In this document: positions 1 through 8,810 of the stretch, one piece after another
Numbering within the stretch: the first letter of the stretch is position 1
Layout: every line of letters starts with the position of its first letter
Assembly: GCA_016713625.1 (NCBI GenBank)
Contig: JADJOT010000010.1
Span: 496,001-560,000 of the forward strand
Length of the DNA: 64,000 nt
Direction: 5' to 3'
Origin: Candidatus Accumulibacter affinis
GTDB lineage: Bacteria > Pseudomonadota > Gammaproteobacteria > Burkholderiales > Rhodocyclaceae
Notes under the pieces: generated by a model
The model's input: the letters and a program-made list of their open reading frames with translations, nothing else
Told to the model about the DNA's origin: nothing
Databases searched by the model: none
Position numbers and translations under genes: made by a program

Positions 1-2
1 AG

Positions 3-431
3 CGGCTGCTGGGCCTGCTGCTGGCGGCGGCATTTTCCTCGCCGTCGCTGGCCATCGAGTATCGTACCGTCAACGTCGCGACGATACTCTACGATGCGCC
101 TTCGCAGAAGGGCGCCAAGCTCTTTGTCATCAGAAGGGGTACGCCAGTTGAGCTGGTGGTCAACCTCGAAGGCTGGTCGAAGGTTCGCGATGCCGACGGC
201 GGTCTGGCCTGGATCGAGGCAGCGGCTCTCGTCAAGCGACGTTCGGTGATCGTCACCGCGGTCCGCGCCCAGATCCGGCAAGGCGCCGACGAAGCCGCCG
301 CAGTTGTCTTCGAAGCAGAAAAAAACGTTTCTCTGGAGTATCTCGAAACCGCCGCTGGTGGCTGGGTCAGGGTACGCCATCGTGACGGCTCGGAAGGTTT
401 CGTGCGCGCCAACCAGATCTGGGGCATCTGA
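3..431 (+). CDS. SH3-domain periplasmic protein (5' end outside window)
   Basis: The open frame runs in from the left edge, so the start is missing. The first visible residues form a hydrophobic stretch (LLGLLLAAAF) ending in an SPSLA|IEYR-like cleavage site, which indicates a secreted protein. About 120 residues follow with two SH3-like beta segments: one around ATILYDAPSQKGAKLFVI with GWSKVRDADG, the other around EYLETAAGGWVRVRHRDGSEGFV. This is the usual look of bacterial SH3 (SH3b/DUF1058-type) proteins, which probably bind cell-wall material in the periplasm. It ends at a TGA and no partner gene follows closely. Family assignment is fairly good; exact role unknown. Confidence 0.7.
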   Translation, partial: RLLGLLLAAAFSSPSLAIEYRTVNVATILYDAPSQKGAKLFVIRRGTPVELVVNLEGWSKVRDADGGLAWIEAAALVKRRSVIVTAVRAQIRQGADEAAAVVFEAEKNVSLEYLETAAGGWVRVRHRDGSEGFVRANQIWGI

Positions 432-873
432 AGCGCCAGGGAGTAGAGGCTGCTGCCCAGGGCGGCTCCGCAGTATCAACGTGAACAGTATCAACGTGAA
501 TACTCGCCGCTTCGTCGCGAGAGTACTGAGACTGCTGCCGCTTTCCTCTTTTCCAATTCGTAGCGCGCTGTGGCCTGTTGCCAGGGTCGTCAGCGCCCGC
601 TTTTGCCGCGATTCCCTCGGTTGATGAAACCGCCGTGCGGAACCTGCGCCTTGGTGGGCTGTCGACGCGTCGGCGAGTTGGCAAGGTCAGGCAAGCTTAG
701 GCAAGGTTGGCGCGTATACACGCAGCCGCGATCGGTTGGCAGTGGTCACCAATCCGAAATCTTGATCAGCCATGATTCCTGTGCGTCAGTCAGCCGGTGC
801 TTGAGAGCAGGTGACGCAATGGAACGAAAATTGCTTAGGAATTGATGTGCAATTGCACGCAAGGAGGTAATCA
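432..873. other. Gene-free stretch with a 15-bp tandem repeat
   Basis: No convincing coding frame covers these 442 bases. The visible structure is a perfect tandem repeat of CAGTATCAACGTGAA at 471-485 and 486-500. The 3' part (about 800-860) is more AT-rich and must carry the promoter of the flavin oxidoreductase gene; no clear -35/-10 pair was assigned. Confidence 0.5.
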
Positions 874-1998
874 ATGATGTCGAGAAAGCTGTTTTCCCGT
901 TATTCGCTCGGCGGTCTGTCGCTGCCGAACCGCGTGGTCATGGCACCGATGAACCGCAACCGTGCCAGTGACTCGCAGCTTGCGCCGTCTTCAATGACCG
1001 CTACCTACTACGCGCAACGCGCGTCGGCCGGCCTGATCATCGCCGAGGGGACACCGGTGTCGCCGCAGGCTCGCGGCTGCGCTCGTACTCCCGGAATTTA
1101 TAGCGAAGACCAGATTACGGGCTGGACAAACGTCACCAGGGCGGTACATCGCCAGGGTGGGCGAATTTACCTGCAGCTCTGGCATGTCGGCCGCGTCGGT
1201 CATTGCAGCTTGCGTGCCGACGCGTCACCGCCCGTGGGGCCGAGTGCGCACGGCTTGCAGAGCGACCGGGTGCCGGTTCTCGATGGCGCAGGCGAGCCGG
1301 TGCTGAGTGCCTGCGATCCGCCACGGGCGCTGCGCACCGACGAAGTCAAAGCCATCGTCGGCGACTTTGTCACGGCGGCGCGGAATGCGCAGGCAGCTGG
1401 CTTCGACGGTGTCGAGATCCATGCCGCGAATGGCTATCTGTTCGATCAGTTCCGCTGCCCCTACCTGAACGACCGTGTCGACGAGTATGGCGGGGCGACC
1501 CGCAAACGTTGGCGTTTTTTGCTGGAAACCGTCGCCGCCGTGGCGGACGCGGTGGGCAGGGAACGCGTCGGGGTACGCATCTCGCCGCTCGGCGCAGCGC
1601 ACGAGATGCGGCCGGATCCGGCGCCGCTGTTCACCTATGGTTATCTGGCGTGTCAACTGGACCAGTTGGGGATCGCCTATCTGCATGTCTATGACCAGTC
1701 GGCGAGCTGGATACACGATCCGCAAAGCGATCTCCTCCAGCACCTGCGCGCCTGCTATTCGGGCCCGATGATTCTCTGCGGTGGTTTTGACGATGAGCGG
1801 GCGGAAGCTGCGTTGCGAGCCGACCTCGGGGACATGGTCGCCTTCGGCAAACACTTCATTGCCAACCCCGACCTGGTAGACCGCTTGCGCTTCGCGGCAC
1901 CGCTGGCACCCTGGGACTCGGCGACCATCTACAAGGGCGGTGCCAAAGGCTATATCGATTACCCGACCCTGCAGGAGGCAGCGCTCAGCGAGCGCTGA
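874..1998 (+). CDS. Old Yellow Enzyme family NADH:flavin oxidoreductase (NemA-like)
   Basis: This 374-residue protein has the length and motifs of the Old Yellow Enzyme family: an N-terminal LPNRVVMAPMNRNRA strand, LWHVGRVGH, the active-site segment FDGVEIHAANGYLFDQF with the HxxN-type pair (HAAN), and C-terminal phosphate-binding segments around ILCGGFD and DMVAFGKHFIANPDL. These FMN enzymes reduce activated alkenes or nitro/maleimide compounds with NAD(P)H in the cytoplasm. A strong AAGGAGGT at 861-868 fixes the start at 874 (ATGATG; 877 is equally possible). It appears monocistronic. Substrate cannot be read from the sequence. Confidence 0.9.
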   Translation: MMSRKLFSRYSLGGLSLPNRVVMAPMNRNRASDSQLAPSSMTATYYAQRASAGLIIAEGTPVSPQARGCARTPGIYSEDQITGWTNVTRAVHRQGGRIYLQLWHVGRVGHCSLRADASPPVGPSAHGLQSDRVPVLDGAGEPVLSACDPPRALRTDEVKAIVGDFVTAARNAQAAGFDGVEIHAANGYLFDQFRCPYLNDRVDEYGGATRKRWRFLLETVAAVADAVGRERVGVRISPLGAAHEMRPDPAPLFTYGYLACQLDQLGIAYLHVYDQSASWIHDPQSDLLQHLRACYSGPMILCGGFDDERAEAALRADLGDMVAFGKHFIANPDLVDRLRFAAPLAPWDSATIYKGGAKGYIDYPTLQEAALSER

Positions 1999-2072
1999 GG
2001 GAGACGGTGATGGCCTTGACGATCTGCGGGGTAGCTTGAGAAGTCACGCCCATTTGGCAGGATCGCTGGGCA

Positions 2073-3539
2073 TCAATCGCCAAGGACCAGCACCGTATCG
2101 CCTTTGCGATTGGCGAACTGAGTCAGTACCTGCTTGTGCTGCTGCGTCATCCAGAGTTGCAACGCGGCGTCGTCCGGCCTGGCAATCAGCACGAAATAAC
2201 GAAATTTCTGCGCATGCTCGGCACTCATCGCCTGTTCACGCGTCACCGGCATGTAGGGATAACCTCTCCCTGCGTAATAGGCGAAACGTGAATCCTCATA
2301 GAATATGGCGTCGGCCGGGCTGGTATGTTGCGACAACCAGGCGCCCGCCTCGAGGTAGTGAGTTTTCTTGGCGCTGAACGATACGACGTTTTGCAGCATC
2401 ACGAGCAGGGCCATGACGACGAAGATCCTGGCCAGGCGCGGGAAATTGCGCGCGAAACACAGCAGGACGATGGTCAGTAAAGGCACCGCCAGCAGATTCA
2501 GAAAGCTCACATAGCGTGAGTTGATGAATCGCTCCTGGATAAAGAAAATCAGCAGAACGCAGAAATACACCAGCCAGGCCCAGGCCAGGGGTCTGAATTT
2601 TCGCCAATACTCGGCGACGCCGCGCCAACCGGGACGATACAGCAGCGGCAGGGCAAAAGGGCCGCACTGGGCGACGAACTTGCTGAGCAAGGTAAACAAC
2701 AAACCAAAGAAGACCACTTGTCGGGCCTCGTCTGCGGAGTACTTCTGCAGCGCCACTTTGGCAAAACTGCTGGCCATCGCATTGAATCCGGCCAGGAAAC
2801 TGCGCGGATCAAGCAGCGCCACGACATAGTCAACGCGAGCTTGCGCGAGGGCATGGCCGGAGAGCAGCCAGAGCAGTGCAGCGACGATTCCGGCGAGCGG
2901 GAAAAGGTTGATCTGCAGCAGTCGTCGCCAGCCCTCGCGGGTCTGCAGCTCGCCCACAAGACATAGCCCCAGGACCGGAAACAGGAGAACCGCCTCGAGG
3001 CGAAAGAGGGCGGCGGCAACTATGGCCAGCTGTACCAGCAGCGCGCGCAGCCAGCCGCCGCGCTCCTGCCAGCGCAGCGCCAGCGAGAAGGCCAGAGTGC
3101 AAAAAAACCAGAGGCCGAACTCCCGGATGATGTCGTTGCGCAGGTGATTGAAGGCCGGAATCGCCAACACCAGCAGGCAAGCCCAATAGCCGCCGCCGGG
3201 CACCTGTCGTTGCGTGATCGCGACCAGCAGGGCGCAGGTTCCCGCCATCAGCAGGGCGCACCAGAGGTAGGCGACCAGTTCCAGCGACACCCCCGAAATC
3301 CAGTGGGTTCCCGCCAGCAAGAGGGAAAACCATGGCCAGTTGAAAAGTTCGAATGCCACAGCGCTCCCGTGCTCGACAATCTGCTGGCTGACGTAAAGGT
3401 AGCGCGCAGCATCCTTGCCGACGGTTACGGTGCCGACCACAGCGATCAGCGACAGCAACAGGCTCCCGAAAAACGCGAGTTGTACCGGCGATATCCGGCG
3501 TAACCGGGTCAGGGTATCGAGCATCCAGAACCTCATCAA
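2073..3539 (-). CDS. Polytopic membrane glycosyltransferase (ArnT/PMT-like fold)
   Basis: This 488-residue protein has many hydrophobic helices and a charged first loop (VGKDAARYLYVSQQIVEHGS) after the first helix, the arrangement of GT-C enzymes such as ArnT and GT39/GT83 members that use polyprenyl-phosphate sugars at the periplasmic face. The C-terminal 150 residues form a soluble region (YYAGRGYPYMPVTREQAMS). It lies 18 bases downstream of a GT2 glycosyltransferase on the same strand, so the two probably form an operon that modifies LPS or another surface glycan. Donor and acceptor are unknown. Confidence 0.75.
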   Translation of the reverse strand: MMRFWMLDTLTRLRRISPVQLAFFGSLLLSLIAVVGTVTVGKDAARYLYVSQQIVEHGSAVAFELFNWPWFSLLLAGTHWISGVSLELVAYLWCALLMAGTCALLVAITQRQVPGGGYWACLLVLAIPAFNHLRNDIIREFGLWFFCTLAFSLALRWQERGGWLRALLVQLAIVAAALFRLEAVLLFPVLGLCLVGELQTREGWRRLLQINLFPLAGIVAALLWLLSGHALAQARVDYVVALLDPRSFLAGFNAMASSFAKVALQKYSADEARQVVFFGLLFTLLSKFVAQCGPFALPLLYRPGWRGVAEYWRKFRPLAWAWLVYFCVLLIFFIQERFINSRYVSFLNLLAVPLLTIVLLCFARNFPRLARIFVVMALLVMLQNVVSFSAKKTHYLEAGAWLSQHTSPADAIFYEDSRFAYYAGRGYPYMPVTREQAMSAEHAQKFRYFVLIARPDDAALQLWMTQQHKQVLTQFANRKGDTVLVLGD

Positions 3540-3557
3540 AATGCCCCCATAAGGGGC

Positions 3558-4556
3558 TCATGGCCAAGCCAACAAACGCACCGCCTTGCGCAGGTGGCGC
3601 CCGCGCAGGGTCTGCCATGCGCTCAGGTGAAACGCGCAGCGATAGCAGCGTCTGGCCGTCGCACGGTCGCCAGCCTGCAGGGCGCTACGAAAGATCGACA
3701 GGTAACGCTGCGCCTGATAGCGCTTGCGCAGCGACTGACATTCGGCCGGCAGGCCGGCAAACACTGTGGACACCATCGCCAAAGCGCGTTGCTCGTCATC
3801 TTCCCGATTGTGCCGCAAGCTGTCCGCGTGTTTGTGGATGCGCGCCAGCGCTTCCTTTGTCACCAGCACCGGAGCGCTGACCAACAGGTAGGCAAACACC
3901 GCGACATCCTCGCCGCCACGGAGATTTTCGGGATAGGGCCGCTGCAACAGCAGATCACGGCGAAACAGCGAACAGCCGTGCGAAATCGAGATGCGTTTGT
4001 CGAGCAGGTAGCGCTTGGCCAGTTGCTGCGGCGAAACCCTGGGTACCGCCGTTGGCAGCCGCAGCCTTTCGCGCCCATCCGGATAGACCGAGATCTGCGC
4101 CCCGAGAACCATCCCCACCGCCGGACTGCTGGCCAGCACTGCGCGCAGGGTCGCCAGGGCTGCCGGCAGCAGCTCATCGTCAGCGTCGAGCAGCAGCGCG
4201 TACGTCCCGTGCGCCAGGCGAATCCCGTGATTGCGGGCCGCTGCCGCGCCGGCGTTGGCCTGCCGGACTACCTGCAGGCGTGGATGGCGAGCCGCGTAGT
4301 CCGCCAGCACGCTGGCGGTGTCATCGGTCGAGCCATCATCGACGACGATCAGTTCGATATCCGTCGCCTGCTGCAGGAGCACCGAATCGAGCGCCCGCGG
4401 CAGGAGATGCGCGTAGTTGCAGGTCGGGATGATGACACTGATCAGGGTTGCGGCAGGCTGGGTCAGACGGCCGCAGGCGTCGTCAGCTACCGGGAGCGCT
4501 TGCCCTTGGATACCAGCGGATTGAATTTCTGCACGCAAGATCTGCCACCTCACAGC
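3558..4556 (-). CDS. Family 2 glycosyltransferase (start uncertain)
   Basis: The GT-A core is clear: LISVIIPTCNYAHLLPRALDSVL, IELIVVDDGSTDDT (nucleotide-sugar binding), NAGAAAARNHGI, and LLLDADDELLP, which carries the DxD metal site. The core begins near base 4448 and the frame stays open much further upstream, so the start is not fixed. No ATG lies close to the core; GTG at 4556 or TTG at 4538 are candidates, and I used the GTG. The longer open frame to 4814 would overlap the divergent Mig-14-like gene and is unlikely. The cytosolic enzyme probably adds one sugar to a surface glycan together with the downstream membrane glycosyltransferase. Confidence 0.75.
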   Translation of the reverse strand, partial: AVRWQILRAEIQSAGIQGQALPVADDACGRLTQPAATLISVIIPTCNYAHLLPRALDSVLLQQATDIELIVVDDGSTDDTASVLADYAARHPRLQVVRQANAGAAAARNHGIRLAHGTYALLLDADDELLPAALATLRAVLASSPAVGMVLGAQISVYPDGRERLRLPTAVPRVSPQQLAKRYLLDKRISISHGCSLFRRDLLLQRPYPENLRGGEDVAVFAYLLVSAPVLVTKEALARIHKHADSLRHNREDDEQRALAMVSTVFAGLPAECQSLRKRYQAQRYLSIFRSALQAGDRATARRCYRCAFHLSAWQTLRGRHLRKAVRLLAWP

Positions 4557-4747
4557 CAGGGAGCCTGCCGAGCGATGCCGGAGGCGACTCTGGCATTTTC
4601 CGTGATCTGCACCGGGATGCAAGCGCTCGCGTGCTGATGTCCTGTTTCCAGAGTGGGGAAGCGAGCCGGAGCGGTTCGCGAACCGCCGGGCATGGACAAA
4701 AAGCGGTACATTCTGGCTTCTTGAAGTTGGCGAGGATCGATCAGAGC

Positions 4748-5644
4748 ATGTTGACTCTCTTGCGCGCCTGGCGCGAGCGCGGCTGGACGCCAATCGATGC
4801 GCCGGCCTACGCACAGGCCTGGCAGGAATATGGCGGCAGCGTCGCCACGCACCCGGTCGTCGTCGAACGTCTGGCGGCTTTGGCGGAAATCCCGGTGCGT
4901 TATCTTGGCTGGTTCGCCGGCACTCGAGTGCTGGCCGCGATCCCTTGCTGGGGGCCGCATCTGGCGCTGTCCAAGGCGGTACTCAAGCGGCGCGGCCCGC
5001 GTGGGCGGTTTGATCTGGGCAATGCGGAAGTCATTCTGCCGATCGCCGCGGAGACCACGGTGCCGGTGCGTCACCGCATGCGCTACGTCTCCGATCTGAA
5101 CGCAGCACGCATCAGCACGCTGCAGCCGCAACGCGAAGGTCTGGCGCTGGCACGGGCGCCCGAAGACTACTCGAAGAAGTTTCGCTACAACCAGCGGCGC
5201 GAGTTGCGCCTGTTCCTGGAGGCAGGTGGAAGTGTGCGCCCGATGCTCGACTTTTCACCGCGCGAGCAGGCCAGCATTTATGCCGATCTGTTCGCGCGCC
5301 GTTGGGGATTTGCGGCGCGCGGCGCGCAGTACCTGAGTGAAGTGTTCGATCTGCTGCGCGATTTCATGACCGGCTCGTTGCTCTTGCGCAACGACCGGCC
5401 GATCGCCATCCAGATTCTCTATCGCGTCGAAGCGCCGGAGTGGATTTCGCTCGAATACATCAACGGTGGCGTCGACCCGCAAAGCGGCGACCTCAGCCCC
5501 GGCAGCGTCCTGAGTTTTGTCAACACGCAGGCTGCCTGGCAGGATGCACGTGCGCTCGGCAAACCCTTGCGCTACTCCTTCGGCCGCGCCGATCGAGAAT
5601 ACAAGGATCGTTGGTGCCATCGCGTGCCGGTTCATCAAATCTGA
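4748..5644 (+). CDS. mig-14: Mig-14-like protein (GNAT-fold)
   Basis: The 298-residue product matches the length of Mig-14 family proteins and shows their features: SKKFRYNQRRELRLFLEAGG followed by a GNAT-like segment (RNDRPIAIQILYRV, WISLEYINGGVDP) and a C-terminal SFGRADREYKDRWCH. Mig-14 proteins are inner-membrane-associated factors linked to resistance to antimicrobial peptides and LPS biosynthesis. The PIG-L gene follows on the same strand 48 bases later. In Pseudomonas aeruginosa a mig-14 and a PIG-L gene (dnpA) also lie together in the LPS core cluster, which supports both calls. Start chosen at ATG 4748 with GAGGAT about ten bases upstream; the longer open frame from 4448 lies over the divergent glycosyltransferase gene. 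Confidence 0.75.
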   Translation: MLTLLRAWRERGWTPIDAPAYAQAWQEYGGSVATHPVVVERLAALAEIPVRYLGWFAGTRVLAAIPCWGPHLALSKAVLKRRGPRGRFDLGNAEVILPIAAETTVPVRHRMRYVSDLNAARISTLQPQREGLALARAPEDYSKKFRYNQRRELRLFLEAGGSVRPMLDFSPREQASIYADLFARRWGFAARGAQYLSEVFDLLRDFMTGSLLLRNDRPIAIQILYRVEAPEWISLEYINGGVDPQSGDLSPGSVLSFVNTQAAWQDARALGKPLRYSFGRADREYKDRWCHRVPVHQI

Positions 5645-5692
5645 AGCGAGTGCTGGCAGCGTGGCGAGCGCGTTCCTCACCGGAGGTGTCTC

Positions 5693-7105
5693 ATGAGTTC
5701 ACGGAAACAAAGCTTGCTGGCGCAGCACCGTCGCCAGAAACGCCTGTTCCTGCTGACGGCGGTCGTGATTCTGCTCGCGCTCGGCGTCCTCGTCGCCTGG
5801 TGGCTGCTGCCGAGCCTGCTGCTGCTTGGCTGGATCGCCCATGAAGCCTGGTTCGCCGACCATCTCTTCTATTCGGCACAGGACGACTACCACTATGTCT
5901 TTCCGGTCGGAACGCCGCAGCAAAGCGTGTCCTTGATTGCTGGGCGCCTGCAGCTGAACGCGCCGCCGGCGCCTGGCGAGACGCTGATCCTCGAACTTGA
6001 CTTGCGCAGCAGCTGGCTGGGCCACTGGCTCGACCCGCAGGTCTGCGTTGGCGATGACCGCCAGGATTTCGAACTCGGCGTGTCTGGCCGGCGCTATCTG
6101 AATCTCTCCGGACAGGCCGCGGCGCTCGCCATGGGCGAGCTGACGATCAAGGGGCGGCACTGTCGTCTGCCGGCGACCGCCACGCTGTACGCCATGCGCC
6201 ATCCCGATTATGCGCAGCGCCGCGTGATGGTGCTCGCGCCACATGCCGACGATGCCGAGCTGGCCGCCTTCGGCCTGTATAGCCGCGCACCCGCGGCGTG
6301 CATCGTCACCCTTACACAGGGCGAAATCGAGGCCAGGAGTTACCAACGCCTCGGGCTCGATGCCGCCGGCGCGGCCCGACTCAAAGGGCGCTTGCGCAGC
6401 TGGGACAGCCTGGCCATACCGCTCTGGGGCGGCGTTCCGCAGGACCGCTGCGTGCAGCTCGGCTACTACTGCATGCAACTGTCGGCAATGCTCGAAGAAC
6501 CCGGGCAGGCCTTCGCTTCCCGCGAGTCGGGCGAAGCGGACGTGCGCAGCGTTCGCCGCCATAACCCGCTGCCGCTACCGGCGGACGGAGACGGACTGCC
6601 TTCCGGAAAGAACCTGCTCGGCGATCTGGTGGCGCTGCTCGAGTATTTTCGCCCCGAAGTCATCGTTACCCCGCACCCCGAGCTCGATGCGCATGCGGAC
6701 CACTTCGCCACCACCCTGGCGCTTGATCTGGCGGCGCAGATTTCCCGTTGGAAGCCCGAAGTCGCCTTGCTCTACGCCAACCATCTGCACGACAACGACC
6801 GCTGGCCGATGGGGCCGGCGGGCTGTGGCATGAGCCTGCCACCGGCGCTCGCGCCGCTGCCCGCCGATGCACTCTGGAGCCCGACATTGAACGCCGATGT
6901 GCAGCTCGACAAGGCGATGGCGCTGGCCATGCAGCACGATCTGCAGGGTCGCCTGCCGTTCAAGAAGCGCCTGCGCCGGAACCTTCAGCAGCTGCTCGCC
7001 GGCCGTCGCTGGCCCGCCACCGGCGAAAACGAGTTCTTCCGCAAGGCGGTTCGTCGCCATGAACTGTTCTGGGTTCGCCGCTTCGACGGAGGAACTTCCG
7101 GTTAA
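5693..7105 (+). CDS. dnpA: PIG-L family de-N-acetylase (DnpA-like)
   Basis: 470 residues. A basic N-terminus and hydrophobic helix (about residues 18-50, LFLLTAVVILLALGVLVAWWLLP) anchor it in the membrane; a beta-rich region follows; the catalytic PIG-L motif LAPHADDAE is at residues 181-189 and gives the zinc ligands His184, Asp187 and the general base Asp186. A second His-rich segment VTPHPELDAHADH near residue 325 fits the family's third metal ligand. PIG-L enzymes remove acetyl groups from N-acetylated sugars. The size and the mig-14 neighbour match DnpA, a P. aeruginosa LPS-core-locus protein linked to persistence. GGAGGT at 5682-5687 fixes the start. Confidence 0.8.
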   Translation: MSSRKQSLLAQHRRQKRLFLLTAVVILLALGVLVAWWLLPSLLLLGWIAHEAWFADHLFYSAQDDYHYVFPVGTPQQSVSLIAGRLQLNAPPAPGETLILELDLRSSWLGHWLDPQVCVGDDRQDFELGVSGRRYLNLSGQAAALAMGELTIKGRHCRLPATATLYAMRHPDYAQRRVMVLAPHADDAELAAFGLYSRAPAACIVTLTQGEIEARSYQRLGLDAAGAARLKGRLRSWDSLAIPLWGGVPQDRCVQLGYYCMQLSAMLEEPGQAFASRESGEADVRSVRRHNPLPLPADGDGLPSGKNLLGDLVALLEYFRPEVIVTPHPELDAHADHFATTLALDLAAQISRWKPEVALLYANHLHDNDRWPMGPAGCGMSLPPALAPLPADALWSPTLNADVQLDKAMALAMQHDLQGRLPFKKRLRRNLQQLLAGRRWPATGENEFFRKAVRRHELFWVRRFDGGTSG

Positions 7106-7175
7106 ACCGCGAGATGGTGATGAGCTCGCGTGGTCAGCGCGGCTAGCGGCGCTCGGCCTGTCTGACACGCTCTAC

Positions 7176-7353
7176 CTACTTGCCAAGATGCTCAATCGCC
7201 TTGCGCAGGGGAGCACTCGAAACCTTGATCATTCCTTCCAGCGGGGTGTTCATCTCCATGACTCAGGTGGTGTTGCGGCAGAGCCCTGCTCAGGAACAAG
7301 CCGAACAGCGCACCGGCAAAGATGCAGATGAAGGTGACCAGAGCGATGGTCAT
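7176..7353 (-). pseudogene. Remnant of a DUF4239-type membrane protein gene, large internal deletion
   Basis: The minus strand starts at ATG 7353 with a typical DUF4239 N-terminus: one transmembrane helix ending in SRALPQHHLS. Directly after this, in another frame, comes MNTPLEGMIKVSSAPLRKAIEHLGK and a stop at 7176, which resembles the C-terminal tail of the same family. The roughly 200 residues normally in between are missing. The junction is at about 7255-7265. Family assignment rests on memory of the two end motifs. Confidence 0.55.
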
Positions 7354-7547
7354 TGAACTCACGGAAGTCCCTCCACTTGGAGTTTTTCGGGTTTTGTCGC
7401 CAGGAGTATAGCTTTTCTCGTGGAGGCGGTGGCTGGCACACTCGTCCGCGACAGGCGAGGCCGCTATACTCGGCAGGTAGCGCTGCCCTTCGCGAGGCGG
7501 TGCACGCAGACGCGCTGCCAACCCGAGCCACCATTCACCGCATTTCC

Positions 7548-8294
7548 ATGACCGACACCAGCAAGCCGCAGCCAGACCTGCCAACCAGTGGCGGTCGCTG
7601 TCCGAGTTGTCAGGCGCCGATGGCGATCCATCATTTCCAGCGTCAGCTTAACGGCCAGGTCACGCTGGACATCTGCTTTGCCTGCCAGGGCATCTGGTTT
7701 GACGAATACGAGAGTGCCCAGCTGGCGCCGGCCGGCGTCCTCGAACTGTTCCGCTTGCTGCACGAGCACCATGCCGACCTGCGCCAACCCTGGCCCGGCG
7801 TTCTGCGCTGCCCACGTTGCCGCGATCGGCTATTGAACTGCCTCGACAGCACGCGCGCCGGCCGCTTCGCCTACAGCCGCTGCGCGCAACGACATGGCCG
7901 CTTCAGCGCCTTTGCAGCGTTCATGATCGAAAAGGGCTTCGTTCGCCAGCTCAAGGGCGCCGAAGTCGAGGATCTGGCGCGCAAGGTGCAGACCATCCGT
8001 TGCTCCGGTTGCGGCGCGCCGGTGGACATCCGTCGCGACCATGTCTGCACCCATTGTCGTTCGCCGATTGTCATTCTCGATCCCGACGCCGTGCACACCG
8101 CGCTCGAGGACTTCGGCAGGAAGGCGAGCCGGCAGGAGCACATTGACCCGCACGCGGTTGCCGACGCGTTGATTGCCAACGAGCGAGCGAGATCGCCGGC
8201 GGTCCGGCAGCAACCGAAAAGCCTGCTCGAAGCCGATCTCGCGGACCTGGTGCTGGGTGGTATCGAGAGTGTCTGGAAGCTGTTGAAGCGCTGA
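7548..8294 (+). CDS. Zinc-ribbon protein (zf-TFIIB type)
   Basis: 248 residues with four CxxC-type knuckles: CPSCQAPM near residue 16, CFACQGIWFDEYE near 42 (the TFIIB-like zinc finger), CPRC near 89, and a C-terminal CSGCGAPVDIRRDHVCTHCRSP near 150-175. The C-terminal 60 residues are charged and helical. No catalytic domain is visible, so it is probably a small metal-binding or protein-binding factor. ATG 7548 was chosen because the zinc fingers start shortly after it; the frame is open further upstream to 7353, but that part overlaps the promoter side of the divergent remnant. Function unknown. Confidence 0.7.
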   Translation: MTDTSKPQPDLPTSGGRCPSCQAPMAIHHFQRQLNGQVTLDICFACQGIWFDEYESAQLAPAGVLELFRLLHEHHADLRQPWPGVLRCPRCRDRLLNCLDSTRAGRFAYSRCAQRHGRFSAFAAFMIEKGFVRQLKGAEVEDLARKVQTIRCSGCGAPVDIRRDHVCTHCRSPIVILDPDAVHTALEDFGRKASRQEHIDPHAVADALIANERARSPAVRQQPKSLLEADLADLVLGGIESVWKLLKR

Positions 8295-8380
8295 GCAAAT
8301 CGTTAACCGCTGACCACGCCAGGACGCTGGCGGGCTGGTCAAAAGCGATCAGCAGGCGGCGGTGCGCGAGCAGCAGGACT

Positions 8381-8809
8381 TCAGGCATCCGGCCGATCCT
8401 GACCGACCCAGATCAGCCGGCTGATATCGAAACCGAGTTGGCTGGCTTTTTTCAGCAGTTGCTCGCGAACGTCGGCAGGCAGCCGACGCTCACGTGCCAG
8501 AATCCACAGGTAGTCACGGCTTGGGCCGACCACCAGCGACCAGCGATAGTCGCGCTCATCGAGCGCGGCGACATGGTAGCCGCCGTAGAAGGGGCCGAAG
8601 AACGAGACCTTCAGCGAGCCCAGCGTCGGGTCGCCAATGAACACCGCCTGGCCGATGGCTTCCTTCCAATCGCCCTTTTCTGCACGGTAGCCACGGTTGA
8701 TCACTTCGACCTTGCCGTCGGGCAGCCGCCGATACTGTGCTGAAACGTCGCTGAGGCCACGTTCAAAAGAATGATCGAGACGAGCGATCTCGTACCACTT
8801 GCCGAGGTA
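8381..8809 (-). pseudogene. blc: Bacterial lipocalin (Blc-like), 5' end lost
   Basis: From base 8809 to the stop at 8381 the frame encodes an intact lipocalin barrel: YLGKWYEIARLDHSFERGL (lipocalin motif GxW), VEVINRGYRAEKGDWKEAIGQA, LKVSFFGPFYGGYHVAALD, and YLWILARERRLP. Blc-type proteins are outer-membrane lipoproteins that bind lipids, and normally start with a signal peptide and a lipobox cysteine about 20-30 residues before YLGKWYE. Here the codons before Tyr are antisense to the neighbouring plus-strand fragment and give no signal peptide, although the frame stays open to 8902. The gene probably lost its start through a rearrangement at about 8810. Confidence 0.7.
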
Positions 8810-8810
8810 G

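Noticed and set aside
2296..3618. Several long open frames on both strands over the membrane glycosyltransferase
   Set aside because: High GC leaves antisense frames open; only 2073-3539 minus has hydrophobic periodicity and a sensible start.
4557..4814. N-terminal extension of the family 2 glycosyltransferase
   Set aside because: The extra 86 residues are Arg/Ser-rich without family features and overlap the divergent Mig-14-like gene.
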